A DNA stretch of 64,000 nt from Symsagittifera roscoffensis. Lineage: Eukaryota; Xenacoelomorpha; Acoela; Convolutidae. The position numbers and the translations under genes are program-made. Below are positions 42,303-54,890 of this stretch, one piece after another; the first letter of the stretch is position 1; each line of letters opens with the position of its first letter. The stretch lies in contig NC_087068.1 of the NCBI RefSeq assembly GCF_963678635.1, positions 50,115,724 to 50,179,723 on the forward strand. The letters are read 5' to 3'. Below the pieces are notes generated by a model, which was given only the letters and a program-made list of their open reading frames with translations, searched no databases and was not told the DNA's origin.

Positions 42303-45300
42303 AAGATAAAACTGAGGGAAATGACGGACAGAGTGGAAGCCGTCAAACCGAAGAACCCATGCAACAAGATCAAGCTGGTGGGGAAGACGACAGGGCATCG
42401 ACAGGAGGAACATCCAGCCTGGATTTCAATATCGTCAGTGATCTTGAGAACAATGCAGATACATTGGAAACGACTGAGCCAGCGGATGAAGGCATCTCGA
42501 CACTGGAGCCTCCGTCAGCCTTTATGGAATTGAAACGGAATTTGCCGGAGAGCAGCTCTCCTGGCAATTCAAGAAATAATGACCAGAGAACCCTCATGGA
42601 ATCACCTCGGAGGAGGAGAATAGAGGCTTCAGCCAGAGTACCTTTCTTAAGAACGCTGCCCGAAGAAGAATGGGAAGTTCATCACCGAGACCACGAGAGT
42701 AGGACGGGATGCAAGCTGGACAGAGTGGCGTTTATGGAAGAAGTCTGGACCGTGGTTCAAAGCTATGGGACCCAGTCTATTCTAAAAACGGGTCTCAACC
42801 AACCCTTGATGAGAGAAGTACTGGACAAGCTTGATGAGTGTGAAGGGAGACTGAGTGAGTTGTTGATCGACTCAGCCACTGATGAGAGTGAAGCGAATTC
42901 TCCCATCAAGATGACACCGCAGGACGATGAAGGAGAGGTGGTGTATCTGTCAAGAACCAGGAGAGGGACGATGCGATCAAAAATGGTGATTGATAAAATT
43001 AATGCGATGAAAATGAAGTTAGGCAGCAGAGTGATGCCGAGGAGAGTTGGAAAGACGAAGGTGGATTCAGCGAAAAGGAAACGAGTTGAGGAGGTCATGG
43101 ATTTGGGGCAAGGTGATTATCAATTGTCTGGCACAGATAGAATATTAACTGATATAGCGATGGTGCCACCCATTCTCATGGCGGGGATAAAGTCAACCGG
43201 TTATAAATCCAAAAGGAGTGACCGCACTCTGACTGGAGCAACCTTAGAAATGGAAATACTCAGCCAATGTGGAGAGAGCAAAATGAAAGACTTCAAGCCA
43301 TCTCCCATGAATCATGGAAAGGGAAGTGTCGCAGGACAACTAACACCAGTGGAATACAACCGACTGGCAGTGTCGGAGACTGTGTCGATAGATGAACCCA
43401 CTGGTGGATACATGGAGATGTTGGAATACCGAAACTCGGCTAGAGGGTATGTAATGGCCCTCGAAGACGAAAAAGCCATGGAGGGTTATCTGGAAACGAT
43501 GTTGCAAGGCACCACCCTCAAGCAGAAGGCGTACGGGACTTTGGCGTCGTCTGACATACAGGCGGAAACAATCGAGCAGTTAGTGAGCCTTCCATGGAAA
43601 GCAGTAGTGTTGAGGTATTTCGAAGAAGAAATGAGGACCATGCCAAGAATACATGCTCTCGTGGCAGTACCTTACGTAAGAACAGAGTTGCAACTCAGGT
43701 TCGCCTGGTGCATGATGGGACTGACTCGCGAAGAATATGAATCAGAAGAAAGGAAGAGATCAAAAGAGGAAAAGGTTTTCCTTATGACGAACCTGAGGGA
43801 TCTGATAGTCCAGGAGGGAATAGCAGTAGCGTGTGCGAAGCGGAGAGACGCTCTCTGTTTCATTCGATTCCTGATAGAGCAGATTTCAGTACCTGCATTA
43901 AACACTTGTGTTAAAATGTTGAGGGAAGGTGATGAGCGAACGAAAGCCTTATTCTTGCTAGCACTGCTGGATATGCAGCAAAGTAAACCGATGAGGGTGA
44001 ACATCAAAGAACCTGAGGAGTTGGAACCCATGAAAAAGATAGACGAAATCAGGAGATTCTCAAAAAAGGAGCTGAGACTCACTAAAGAATCTATGGGAGC
44101 ATTGCCGAAATCCAGTGAACACTGTGGACCGATCAAGAAGAAATCGTATGGCTACGTATCCGGGATCATAGGGATCGCGTACAATCCTTTCCTGAGTGAA
44201 GACATACGCGATTGCTTCTTCGATTATGAGCAGGCGGTGTTGCTAAGATTCTGGACGTCCAGAATTGTAACGATTAAGAGCGTTAACAATCCACAGGCCA
44301 AATTGGGACTGGTCTTGGAAGAAGAGGTGACTGCACCTTCAGTACCAAAATCCGACAAAAGAGTGGAGTTTGGGTTGGGGTTCTCAGATGAATTACTGAG
44401 AACGAGCTTGATGACAGTGTGGGAATTGATGAGGCCATCATGGTGTCCTAGTCCCAACGCTGACTCAATATTACGGGTGACACAAGACGTACAGAGGGAA
44501 CTGAATGCAGACTGTAACCTGCGTGACCTCAACATCATATATAATGTGATGATAACAGCCTCTAAGAGCAACGGAGAAGATAAAGTGGTGTTGCCTGGCT
44601 GGGGACCAGAAGACTGGGTCAAACCTGGTAGCTGTCTGGCGGAAGTCTGTGGACTGGAGGGTCACGTTTGTGGAGGTCTGGACTGTGTGAAGACCCTGGA
44701 GAAACAACACAAGCAATTGACGGTATTGTTTGGGAATGTAGTGATGAAAGCTAGAACAGAAACGGAACTGATAGCAGATTGCCATGGAGGAACCGATGTG
44801 AATCTAGTGACTGCACTAGGATTCTACAGCATGTTTGGTTCTTTAGAGTCACTATTGAATCTAGAACAGAAACATGAGATGGTCACAGCCATCAGTGTAG
44901 AAGTATTCCCAGGAGTTCTGCAGACTGAGCAGAAATACATAGGAAAATGGAGGGAAGCAATCGAGACGGAAATGAACATCAGACACAGCGAGACTTATTG
45001 TAGACCATCAGGAGCACGATATTTGGTGGGTTCAACGCTGGCTCCAATGTGCAGGAGCAGATATCCTGTACATTTCGTGGCTGTGGACGTGAAGAGTACA
45101 AGAACGATCGTGGATCAAGCCTTCTCAGTGCCGAAGTGTGTGAGATTGGCGAGAATGTCTGAAAAGTCTTACGAGTTACTATGTAAGATGTTCTCAGCAG
45201 TTCCGGAGAGAACCAAAGAAGAATTGGAGTCAATACTAGGAAAGAAGTTCATGGGATATGTGAGTGGGAACTTCAGTGACTTTGAGAGACAGAAACAGAG

Positions 45301-46186
45301 AGGATCAACTGTCACAGATTACAATGCAGTAGATGAGAATGATGAAGTCTACCGAGTGATGATGGAAGTGGAACCATTGCTGGAAGCTTCGGGAAAACGT
45401 AATTGGAGGAGCATTATGTTGACGCATAACGAGTTTCCTTGCCACTGCTTGCTGCAGACCTGGTGGTATCCCAAGCGTGGTAATCTGATGTTGATCTGGG
45501 ACTCTGGAGAGCTGCTCTCCATGGGTTTACCAGATTCATCACAGCCCGTAACGATAGTGATAGTGGGAGTTATGATGGCGATACGATGGCTGGAAGCTCA
45601 TGTGAGAGAAAATAACAGACAGGAGGCACCGACGAGAGAACAGTTGCGGAAATTAGATTGTCTAAAAGATTTAGATCTTTTTGAGACAATGTGCAAAGTT
45701 CTAAACACTCCGATGGAAGTGAAGAAGATATGGGCAAGAAAACGATTGATGCCATGGTTCAGAGCTAACATGACTGCATGGTTGTACGAGTATGCGAAAA
45801 AGCATATGTCGAAGCATGGCAGGGTGTACAGTGAATATCAGCTGGACATTGGAGCAGGAGCTTTCAAGCGAGCTCTCGTGACTCATCGGAATGCAGTGAC
45901 CACCGCTGTGAAAAGAATCTCCAGGACGAGTGAGCGTAGTGGAAAGGAGAAGGCAGAGATGCTGAAAGAAGATTTGGAGAGAAACGTGACGTTGTGTCTC
46001 CACAACAGCTTCTGCAGGAACAGAGAATCTAACGTGGATCCCCTACCTTGTTGTAAACAGAGGGTGGAAGAGCAGAAGTGTTGGAGGACGGCTTCCAGCA
46101 GCGTCAGGATAGCTAACGACGTGTTACAAGATACGGAAACTGAGAGTGCAGAGTCAGTATCACAGGAGGAAGAAATGGAACATTGA
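42032..46186 (+). pseudogene. Copy B ORF2, C-terminal part
   Basis: An open frame of 1384 codons that aligns with the C-terminal half of copy A ORF2. An acidic linker is followed by conserved blocks, including GYVSG..G.AYNPFL, a region around RPSWCP, and the C-x4-C-x4-H-x-C-x4-C cluster (about 44635-44690). FSVPKCVRLARMS lies near 45120-45160. It continues about 264 codons beyond the point where copy A has a TAA, through a CHC cluster to a basic, then acidic, C-terminus ending at 46186. The function is not recognised. Confidence 0.8.
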
Positions 46187-47547
46187 CGGATGACCGAAAG
46201 ACAAGATGAAAAAAGAGATGGAATTAGAAGAATTTAGAAGTTTTAGAACTTTTAAACGACAAAAAAAGAAGAAAACAAAGGAGTGATGAAGTGAAGTTAA
46301 AACTCAGAATTGTTTATGTGTGTGAAAAACTCAAGTGAGAAACCAAGCAACCAAGTTGTAATTGAAAACTGAAACATTAAGTTGAGTTTTGAAATTATTG
46401 CATTTATAGATTTGCGTTTTGATTTTAGTTGAAGTGGCTTTAGAGACACTCACTTACTATTTATTTAGGAAGGCTTAAGTGAAGGAGTATATTTAAATAT
46501 TCCAGCCTGCATGACTGTTTTTAATCAGCTAGGAGAACTGATCACTTTGTGGTGACATGGAAGGATTGAGTAATCTCTCGAAGAGGGAGATTGTTTCATT
46601 GTTCTTTCTAACCACAGAGTTTCTTAGTTTTAATATTCAGGACAATAACAAGCAAGATTTCCGAAGGGAAAAGCGTAGTAGGATAATTTTAGCTTGTTGG
46701 TTGGCAGGACTGTCCTGCAAGCCAACACCTTTTAAATCTAAGAGGAAAAGTTTTAATCGGGACATTGACATTGGAAGTCAGAAAATATGTTTTATCTTAA
46801 GTGATATCCTCAATGTGCAGATTAATGAGAGAATTTGAAGGCTATAGTGATGTAGTATGATGCCATTTGTATTCTGCAGTGAGTCGATGTGACGTGGATA
46901 AAAGTAATTTCGTGCAATTTGTAAATTCTGTTCGATGACACTGTAACCATTTTACGAACAATGCGTGATTCAATGAGGACATTGACCGGACTGTCCGGGG
47001 AGTATGTGACATTCGACCACAATGTGAAAAATGCAATCTCTGCAGAATTCGAATTTTTAGCAGCGAGCCTCCTTCCGGATTGGTGATTATTAAGAATTAA
47101 GAACGTTATTGGAACGATTGGCCAAACGGTGAGGGCTGGAATATTCTGGTATTAAAAAAAACAAAAAATTGAATTATGACGTCATATTTCTGAGAAACGT
47201 CAGAAACGGCCATTTTGGCTAAAACAAGAAAGAAAAAGAGAACAACATTAGCTGCGCTAACAACAACTACAAAATCGAGATTGGAAAACGACAACGAGTT
47301 ACAGAGTAACAGAGAACACTCCGAGTTGCAACTATTGTGCCGCTACAATAGTTGCAAGGCCGTTGCGAACAACGGTGAAGGGTGAAAGACGGCCTTCCGG
47401 ATTAAGAAGAAATCAGGATTAACAAGCTTGATCCAGCGGATTTGTCAATCCGGAGGGGTAAAGGAACTGAAACTTTTATCCTGTTACATAAACTTTTAGC
47501 TTCCTGTCATGTCCTGACTTGAATTTAATTAACATCTAGATTCATTT
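46187..47547 (+). other. 3' region of copy B, with a possible small third ORF
   Basis: 1.36 kb between the ORF2 stop and the 3' LTR. It holds a 93-codon frame (46557-46838, starting MEGLSNLSKRE) that is basic in its middle. It also holds one TGTCCGGGGAG (46992-47002) and one AATCCGGAGGGGTA (47447-47460). The sequence directly before the LTR is AT-rich; no typical polypurine tract precedes it. A purine run occurs instead just inside the LTR. Confidence 0.5.
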
Positions 47548-47925
47548 TGATAAGGATGAGAAGCTAGGAGTTGGGGGAAAGGGTTGATCCATCTTCGATG
47601 GAGATGATGATTTTTATCTACTGAACAAAAACAATAGTAATATAATCAGTAGTAGCCCTGTTTTTAGGAGTGACCTCGTGGTCTGGGGATACTGAGACCC
47701 AGCCATGAGCTCACTATTTCTGCATGTAATCTAGTTAATTTGAGTGTTTTGACCGAAGCCGAAAGCAGTAACGTGTTTGTCGACCCGATGTTAGAAAGAC
47801 CACCGAAAAGTACTGGCTTGGTAGAGACGGTGAAAAGCATGCAAAGCTCTGTTTAGACGTTAGCCAGTCTTCTTAAGACTTAGTTTTGTCTTCCGTCGAT
47901 ATGTATCTTCCGGGCGAATGTTACA
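47548..47925 (+). repeat. 3' LTR of copy B
   Basis: It starts TGATAAGGATGAG and ends GAATGTTACA. It is collinear with 21082-21459 with about 7 substitutions and no indels seen. Confidence 0.9.
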
Positions 47926-47948
47926 TTTTTTAAATATAATTTCCCAAA

Positions 47949-48720
47949 AAAAAATTGAAAAAAATGTCTCATCTCGGAAACTAAAAAGATTTGAGCATTC
48001 ATACTAAGAGGCAAGATTTGAGACGCCAGGGTGTACGCTGACAATAAGGTTGTATCTTCGAGTTGGTAGTTTCAAACTTTTTGAATTTCTTTGTAGATAA
48101 GTTCTTTGAGAAATTTTGAAAAAAATCAAAAAACGTCACATTTCGGAAACTAAAAGCCTTTGAGCAGTCGCGTTTGGGAGACGCATATGTCAAGATTTGC
48201 ACCTCTTTAGAGTACCTTGACAACACCGAACTATAGCGTTGGGAATTTCAAATTTAAAAAAAATCTAAAGTTTCTGAAAATTTTTAAAAAGTCACAAAAA
48301 ACGTCACATCTCGAGAACTACAAAGAATTGAGCAGTCATAATTGGAGGCAAGATTTGCAATCCTTGAGAACACTCTGACAGGGCCTAACAACAGGGTTGG
48401 GAATTTCAAGTTTTTCAAAATCATAATAATTTAAGTTTTCTGAAAAATTTTGAAAAAAATCACAAAAAATGTCATACCTCAAAAACTACACAGAAATGAG
48501 CAATCATACTAGGCAAGATTCGCAACCTTTGAGAGTACTCTGACAGGACCCAACTACAAGGCTGGGAGTTTCAGATTTTGCGAGAAAAAAGTTGATATAA
48601 GTTTTCTGAAAATTTAAAAAAAAATCACAAAAAACGTCATATCTCAAAAACTACAACGATTTGAACAGTCATATTTAGAGGCAAGATTCGCAATCTTTGA
48701 GAGTACTTGGACAATATACG
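47949..48720. repeat. Satellite of about 167-bp period, five diverged units
   Basis: The marker block (A)CGTCACATCTCGGAAACTA-like recurs at about 47964, 48134, 48302, 48468 and 48634, with spacings of 170, 168, 166 and 166. Each unit continues with GAGCAGTCAT, GGCAAGATTTGCAA and a GGGAATTTCAA block. Identity between units is moderate. The 3' LTR of copy B ends at its edge. Confidence 0.85.
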
Positions 48721-48984
48721 ATTTAGCTTTAACATGCAAAATTAATACGTTGAAAAAGCTTAAACATGGCGAGATAGTGAAGCCCACATTTAAATATATA
48801 ATAGAAATGGAAAAATTACGTTGCTTCAAGTGAAAGTTAGAAAAATGTTTTTCTTTAAAGATTTTTTTTATTCATAAAAACATTCGAAAAAATTTCACAA
48901 AATAATAATATACATACTAATCTATACAAAATTTACATACTAATATCTGAAAGACAAAAAAAATCCACCCTAGAAAAAAAATTC

Positions 48985-51410
48985 CGATTATGCTCATGGG
49001 ACGTTGGCACACTAAAAGGAAAAGGCCTTGAAATATGCGAAACTCCAGAAAGAAGAAAGATATCGATGTGTTGCTTAGAAGAAACTCGTTTCAAAGGAAG
49101 AGGCACAAAAATTTTGGAGATTGCGGTCACAAACTTAAAATTTACTGGCAAGGAATTTCAGAAGGCACAAATGTTGGTGCAATAGCCATTAATGGTCGAC
49201 TTATTGAAAACGTACTGGAATTCAGTAGAGTAAATGAACAGATTATGCATCTAAAAATTGTATTAGAAGACACTGTGTGCAATGTTTCATCTGCGTAGGT
49301 ACCACAATCTGATAAACATGATTCGGAAAAAGAAAAATTTTATAATACGCTACAAAGTATTTTAGCATCTCTGCCTGACCAAGAAAATAATCTCTAATGT
49401 GGTGACTTGAATGGACCAACTGGAGGTTAGCATCAGGAAATTGACTGAAAAATAGACCCTCTTTGCTTTGGTACTCAAAACAGAGAAGGTTAGAGACATC
49501 TCAATTTCTGCCAGTCACAAAATATAGCCGTGCTAAGCACGTTCTTTGAAAAATGCTGCAAAGATGATTCCGATACGAAAACTCTACCCGCTCAGATTGA
49601 TTTCAATCAAACACGGCTAAAATGAAGAATTTAAAAAAACGTGAATTCGAACATTTTCGGAACTATGTCCATCGTCAGGTTAATAAAATTGATATAAACA
49701 CGATTAGCGCAGAGAAGTTGTGTAAAAGTTTGAAGGTTATGAGGGGGCGAAGAATGTATACTCAACACAGCCCTGTTGTATGTGATGTCTAGTTTAAATA
49801 TCCCATTTACCGCCGAAAATCGAAACCAGTTAGAACAATAACACAGTGGAACTTGAATGAAACTCGAAACCGATTCAATTGCAAGGAAGCAATAAAAAAG
49901 AAGCCAGAAAATAATCTAATACAGGGCTAACTGGGAAAAATTTACACCAAAATTTCTAGAAGAAGCAAGAAACGTAAGTGACAGAACAACCAGAGAACCA
50001 GCTAGAAGAAAAAAAAATGGTGTTTGAACAAAAAAAATAGGCGAATGAGTTAAAAAGAGGAGATTTTCCCTCAAATAGTGGCAGAGGTCTTGAAATGAGC
50101 AAGATCGGGCTATATATCGGAGGTAGAAGCCAGTCGTGAAAGATCTTATTGCTGAAGCTCAAAACACTAATCCAAGTAGAAATGGTGTCATTGTCAGAAA
50201 CGGAGATACTGCATAAAATGTTCCTCCTATCCAAGCAATTGAAAAAAAAACAATCAAAAGGATGCGTTGGAGCAAAATTCATTAATTGTGATTGAAAACT
50301 CCGTGGCGACCAAGATGTTCTCTCGCATTAGCAAAATCCTTTTGAGGTCCTCAAGAAAGTCTTCTGGGACTCTGGTATATTCCCCTTTGACTGGAGCCGA
50401 AGTGAGCAGAGTAAAACTTTTTAAAAAAAAGGCGATACGTAAGAATGTGGACCCTACAGAGGCACTAAAAGACGCATTGAGAAACGGCTGAGACAATTGA
50501 TAAAAACAGATGACACTCAACTTGACTTTTATGGACAGTAGATCAACTACCGATGCATTTTTACCGTTAGTCCATTGAAGGATGGGTTTGCGGAAAAAGA
50601 AAAACCCCTGCATCATAAGTTTGTTGACCTCGAAAAAGCTTTCGATCGTGTTTCCAGGAAACTGATTGTGTGGGCTCTGGGGTAACAAAAAATTACCAAA
50701 AACCTGGTACGACTAATAAAGTGCCTGTACACCGAGTCGAAAAACCAAATTTCTCTGGCCTCAAGGATAAAGTGATTACTTTGAAATCAAACTAAGCGTG
50801 CATCAATGATAGGCAATTAGCCAAGTGTTATTTGTAATAGCAATGAAACATGCTACGAGAAACTGTCCTTCGATGGTACAATGGGATATGCTATATGCAG
50901 ATGATCTTGTGATATCCCTTGAAACGGAATCCGAGTTCATTGAGAGATTCAATACATGCAACGCAAATTTTGCAGAAACGCGCTTCAAAATTCAACGTGG
51001 ATAGGACAAAGCATTTGATTTCAGGCCAAAACCTATTCCAATAAAAACCAGAGAATACCCATTCGCTTTTTCTTTGAGAAGAATTGGCTCCAAGTCAATA
51101 CGATGCAATTCGTATAATCAATGGGTGCATAAAAAATGCAGAAGCTTGAGCCAAATACCTAAACATTTTACTAATTATGTTTGTCAAAGTTGCAAATATC
51201 CTTCCAATCATCACTCAAATGAGATTGCTACTCTACCAATTAATCTGTTAGAAACTATGAAAACTGTCAAAGAGTTCTGCAATCTGGGTGATAATATTTC
51301 CGTTGAAAGTGTTCCAGAGTGTATGATCGGTCAAAATAGCAGCTTTTTGGATAAAATGGCGGAAAATTGCGCCTCTGCGGAAAATAAAGATTTTGTCCTT
51401 CGAAAAAAGT
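48985..51410 (+). pseudogene. Decayed LINE (non-LTR retrotransposon): endonuclease, RT and C-terminal zinc part
   Basis: Frames shift many times, but the order is clear. An APE-type endonuclease part (about 48985-49620) includes CLEETRFKG and KFTGKEF/YWQGISEGTN-type sequence. RT parts follow, with VDLEKAFDRV (about 50625-50655) and LYADDLVISL (about 50890-50925). A C-terminal zinc-binding segment (about 51070-51190) has CNSYNQWVHKKC, and a KEFCNLGDN block lies near 51260-51290. The type resembles RTE-like or craniofacial-development-protein-2-like LINEs; the clade is not certain. Many stops and frameshifts make it inactive. Confidence 0.75.
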
Positions 51411-53396
51411 GACATTAAACTACTTAAAAACTATTTTTGCTTCATAAAACTGAGTTTTCACGGCTCAAATTATGCAAAAAATAGCTATTGTAAGCCTGCA
51501 CGCTGACATTATTAGTTAGAAATTAGGTCAACGATCAAAAACTTCTGATTGCAAACTAGTTTTTCTCAATATTGAGATCCGTTTTTTCAAATGTTTTAAG
51601 GTTGCTAGATTTAGGACTAAAAAAACTTTACAATGATATATAATTCGACCTATTCCGATGATAATTTGTTGTACCTGATTTTGCGGGAAAAACAAAAAAA
51701 TTTCATTCGATTACAAAATTTCTCCACATTTTTCAAATAGTAGGAAAAAACGCTCATAATTAGGAAGATTCGACGGTAGATGCGCAGAAGACACTCGACT
51801 CATTGGTAGAAGTTTCCACAATGATAATAGGAAAATAAGCAAACCATGGATAATAGCGAGAATCATAACTACCTCATACCTACATTAAAAGAGGAAAACT
51901 TCATGAACAAGAAGGTTATTTTTTGCAAAGAAAACTCAATTGGGCCCATTTAAGGCTTTTTTGTCAGGTACAAAAATTTCATACTGAAAAAAAGACAAAT
52001 TCAGGCAAAATGTTTTTTTTCCAGTCTCCGTATTTCAGTTCAGTCACGTTTTTCGCTAAAAGTGCTTCGATTTTTGCACAATGAAAAAAAGTTTGAGTTT
52101 CATTAAAATTTTTTTGAAATTCATCCTCTAAAAGACTGAATTAAAACAAAAAGTCTTTTCCAAAGAATTTGTGAGGCAGTACCAACAAAACTGGTCCCAA
52201 CGATTTTAATGATCTCAGTAATGGTGAAATTGGGTTTTATATGATTTCTACAAAAGATTTAACGTCAAGAAACCCGTCTATACAATTTTTTAAAAAAAAC
52301 AGACTGGAATGCGTGCTCAGCTTACTGAAATTCTTACTAAACAACTAAAGGTTTTTGTGAGATATAATTGAACGAGGAAAAATAGTTTGAGTTACAATGT
52401 ACAGTTTTTGAAATTCATCCTCTTTTCGACTTACACAAAACAATAATATCTTTTCCCAGTGATTCAGGAGGCGTCTCAAACGGAAGACGGTCCCACAAAT
52501 TTAAAAACCTTCCGAGGGGTACTAAACCGCAATGTCGAGCTCATTTTCCTGAAATTGCTAACTAAGCTACTAAATCTTTTTTTCTTTTTTTATTATGTGA
52601 TATATACAAAAAATTAAAACTTTTTTTTTAGAAATTTAAATACACATGGAAACCTGTGACCAGTTGCCATCGTTAACAGGCTCGGAGGCATTGCTTCTAA
52701 ATGCGCAGAAGGCGACTCCCGCAAAATAACAAAAATTAGTTTCTTAGGTAGATTGTTGTGTTGAAAGAGGAACTGAAATTGTGAAAAAGCATTGAAGGAA
52801 TGAAAGCCCAATGTGCTCAACTTTTTCTCGCATTACAGGGAACATATGCTGAAACACGTTTTTTCTTTTTGCTCACGTTTTCATGTTGAAACACGTTTTC
52901 CATTTGCCGAAATGTCAAGACACACTCAAGGCACCAACAAAAGTCCAATTTTCCTATTTTAGGAATCTTCTATCCTTAGGTCGTATGGCTTAACACAACA
53001 AGGTGTCCCCGATGCTCCACTACTGTTCGGTGTAAGAAAACATACGCTTGTGAAAAAGCTCGAATTCAAAAAAAATTGACCGATATCTAGACAGAAAATG
53101 GCAAAACATGCTCCGAGATCTTGAAAACATACTGAATTCAGGTGAAATTTACGGCTTGAGTTTAAATAGAAAAATTTTGAGCTTTTTTTATCACTGAACG
53201 ACCGCAAGTTTACAATACATTTCATTTGTAAACCAATTAGAAAAAAGATTTCAGAAAATAAAAATAAATCAAAGATTAAATTAACTCTTAGGCTTACTAA
53301 TAGGCTCATGTTGTCGCAACGATCTGCTCGAAAAAAATAAACTGAGGTAGAAAAAGTATCTAAAATTTTTGGCAATGTGATTACTTGAAGAACAGT
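51411..53396. other. AT-rich intergenic DNA
   Basis: No convincing gene. A weakly repeated segment occurs at about 52108-52350 and 52405-52590; both parts share TTTTTGAAATTCATCCTCT and a later CTGAAATT block. The frame at 52959-53375 (minus) has no recognisable domain. Confidence 0.5.
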
Positions 53397-53667
53397 TGTT
53401 AAACAAGACTCATTTCTCCTTGTTTAATGATTAATAGTAATGTAAATAATATAGATAATTTCAGTTATATAGATAATGTCATGACAAATTTTTTTAATAC
53501 AACTTAAATCTTTCATAAGTTGAGACAGAATGAATGAGAGCACTTGATGATAATTTAGAAAGGATTGACAGGTCGGTCACGACCTTGATAAACAAAAGGC
53601 GAGTTTAGCACGAATAACTAGCACACTAATGACGTCATAATAATCTAATAAACTACGCCACACCACA
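53397..53667 (-). repeat. 3' LTR of decayed Ty3/gypsy remnant
   Basis: In the minus direction it starts TGTGGTGTGGCGTAG straight after a polypurine tract and plausibly ends at GTCTTGTTTAACA. The 3' edge is a guess based on a TG...CA end; no second copy with clear identity is present. Confidence 0.5.
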
Positions 53668-53682
53668 TTTCCCCCTCTCGGG
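53668..53682 (-). promoter_or_regulatory. Polypurine tract of the gypsy remnant
   Basis: In the minus direction the sequence GAGAGGGGGAAA directly precedes TGTGGTGTGG. A purine run placed immediately upstream of a TG is the standard plus-strand primer arrangement. Confidence 0.6.
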
Positions 53683-54780
53683 AAAAATTCAAACAACCTT
53701 TGAATTTCTTTATTCTGAGAAAAATGACTAAATGTGCCCTCACGGACGTTGAACAGTACCTCTTGTATCATATAAAACACTAGGAGTTTTACAAATGAAC
53801 TGAAGTGACCTGAAGTTTTATTTGGCCTATTTTTGTCTAAAGCTGAAATCAGAGCTTTATGATCTGTGTCTATCACGAATTCTTTTCCTAACAAATAGTG
53901 TTTAAATCGATCAACAGACCATACTACTGCTAGCAAGTCTAGTTCATTCGTCGAGTATTTTTTTCTTGCATGTTTAAATATCTCGACGCGAACGCAATAG
54001 GCACCCAATCCCCTTCGGCTCTTTTTTGTTCCAGCGTTGTGCCTAATCCGCTATGGCTAGGTCACATTTTACTCTAGTCTCCTTCTTAAGATTGTAGTAA
54101 CGTAATTGTGTTATATTTGCTCTTGCTTTTTTTATCGATTCAAATATTTCTGAATGTTCTTCCCCCCATTCAAATTTCTTAACTTGAATTTTCACACTTC
54201 AGCTTCTTTTTCTCGTTTTCTTCTCGCAAAAGGGGTCTAAGTTTTTTTTGTTAAACTAGCCGCATTTGGGATGAATTAAGCCAAGTGCTTTATGCTGCCC
54301 ATAAACGACCTGAGTTGCTTCAGTGATTTTGGTGGGCTGAGCTGCAATATTGCCTCCGTTTTTGATGTTTTCGGTGTAATACCTTCTGGTGATAGTTTAT
54401 GCCCTAATCAATTTACTTCGGTCTGGAAATAATCAAATTTCGAGGGTTTCAATGCCAAATGTTCTTCGTCGAGTTTCTCCAGAACGTTCAGTATCAATTT
54501 TTCATTTCTTGTTCACTGCCTTGGACACAATAAGTATGTCAACAAGAAAACAAAACGTGTTTTTTTGCATGATTTATAGTTCAATCCATCGCCTTTTGAA
54601 ACTCTGCTGGCATATGAGCCAGCCAATAGAATCTAGTAAGGAACCTGTACGTTGCAGTGGCCTGTCGACCTATGATGTTAAAGTTGCATTGTTTTGCTGT
54701 TTCAGCAGTCAATTTTAGTTGACTGTAAGCATCTTTTAGGTCTAGAACTGAGAAATATAAAGTGCCCATTGTGTTTGCTG
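53683..54780 (-). pseudogene. Gypsy remnant: RNase H and part of RT
   Basis: An RNase H part (about 53683-54008) has KKYSTNELDLLAVVW and FVIDTDHKAL. An RT fragment (54581-54769) has FSVLDLKDAYSQL and FLTRFYWLAHMPAEFQKAM, a diverged form of the block-4 region. The YVDD region between them is decayed. No integrase is present between RNase H and the LTR, so this is an internally deleted copy. It is not closely related to the giant elements. Confidence 0.7.
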
Positions 54781-54890
54781 TTACTATTTAGCTAACCCCA
54801 TCCAATAATTCGTCAATATTTTGCTTTTGATAATTGTTTTTGAACAATTGCCTGTTGATAGGTTTTGCATCCAATGCCAGTTTTATGGAA

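Larger units (their letters stand above)
21082..47925 (+). mobile_element. Giant LTR retroelement copy B, complete but defective, about 26.8 kb
   Basis: It is bounded by two direct 378-bp LTRs (21082-21459 and 47548-47925). Between them lie the leader (to 24429), a broken gag-pol (24430-36511), a spacer, a broken ORF2 (36909-46186) and a 3' region. Protein order and similarity match copy A throughout. The bases just outside (CACAT left, TTTTT right) do not form a target-site duplication. The length is far beyond usual gypsy elements (5-10 kb). About 2.9 kb of it comes from later tandem duplications. Confidence 0.85.
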
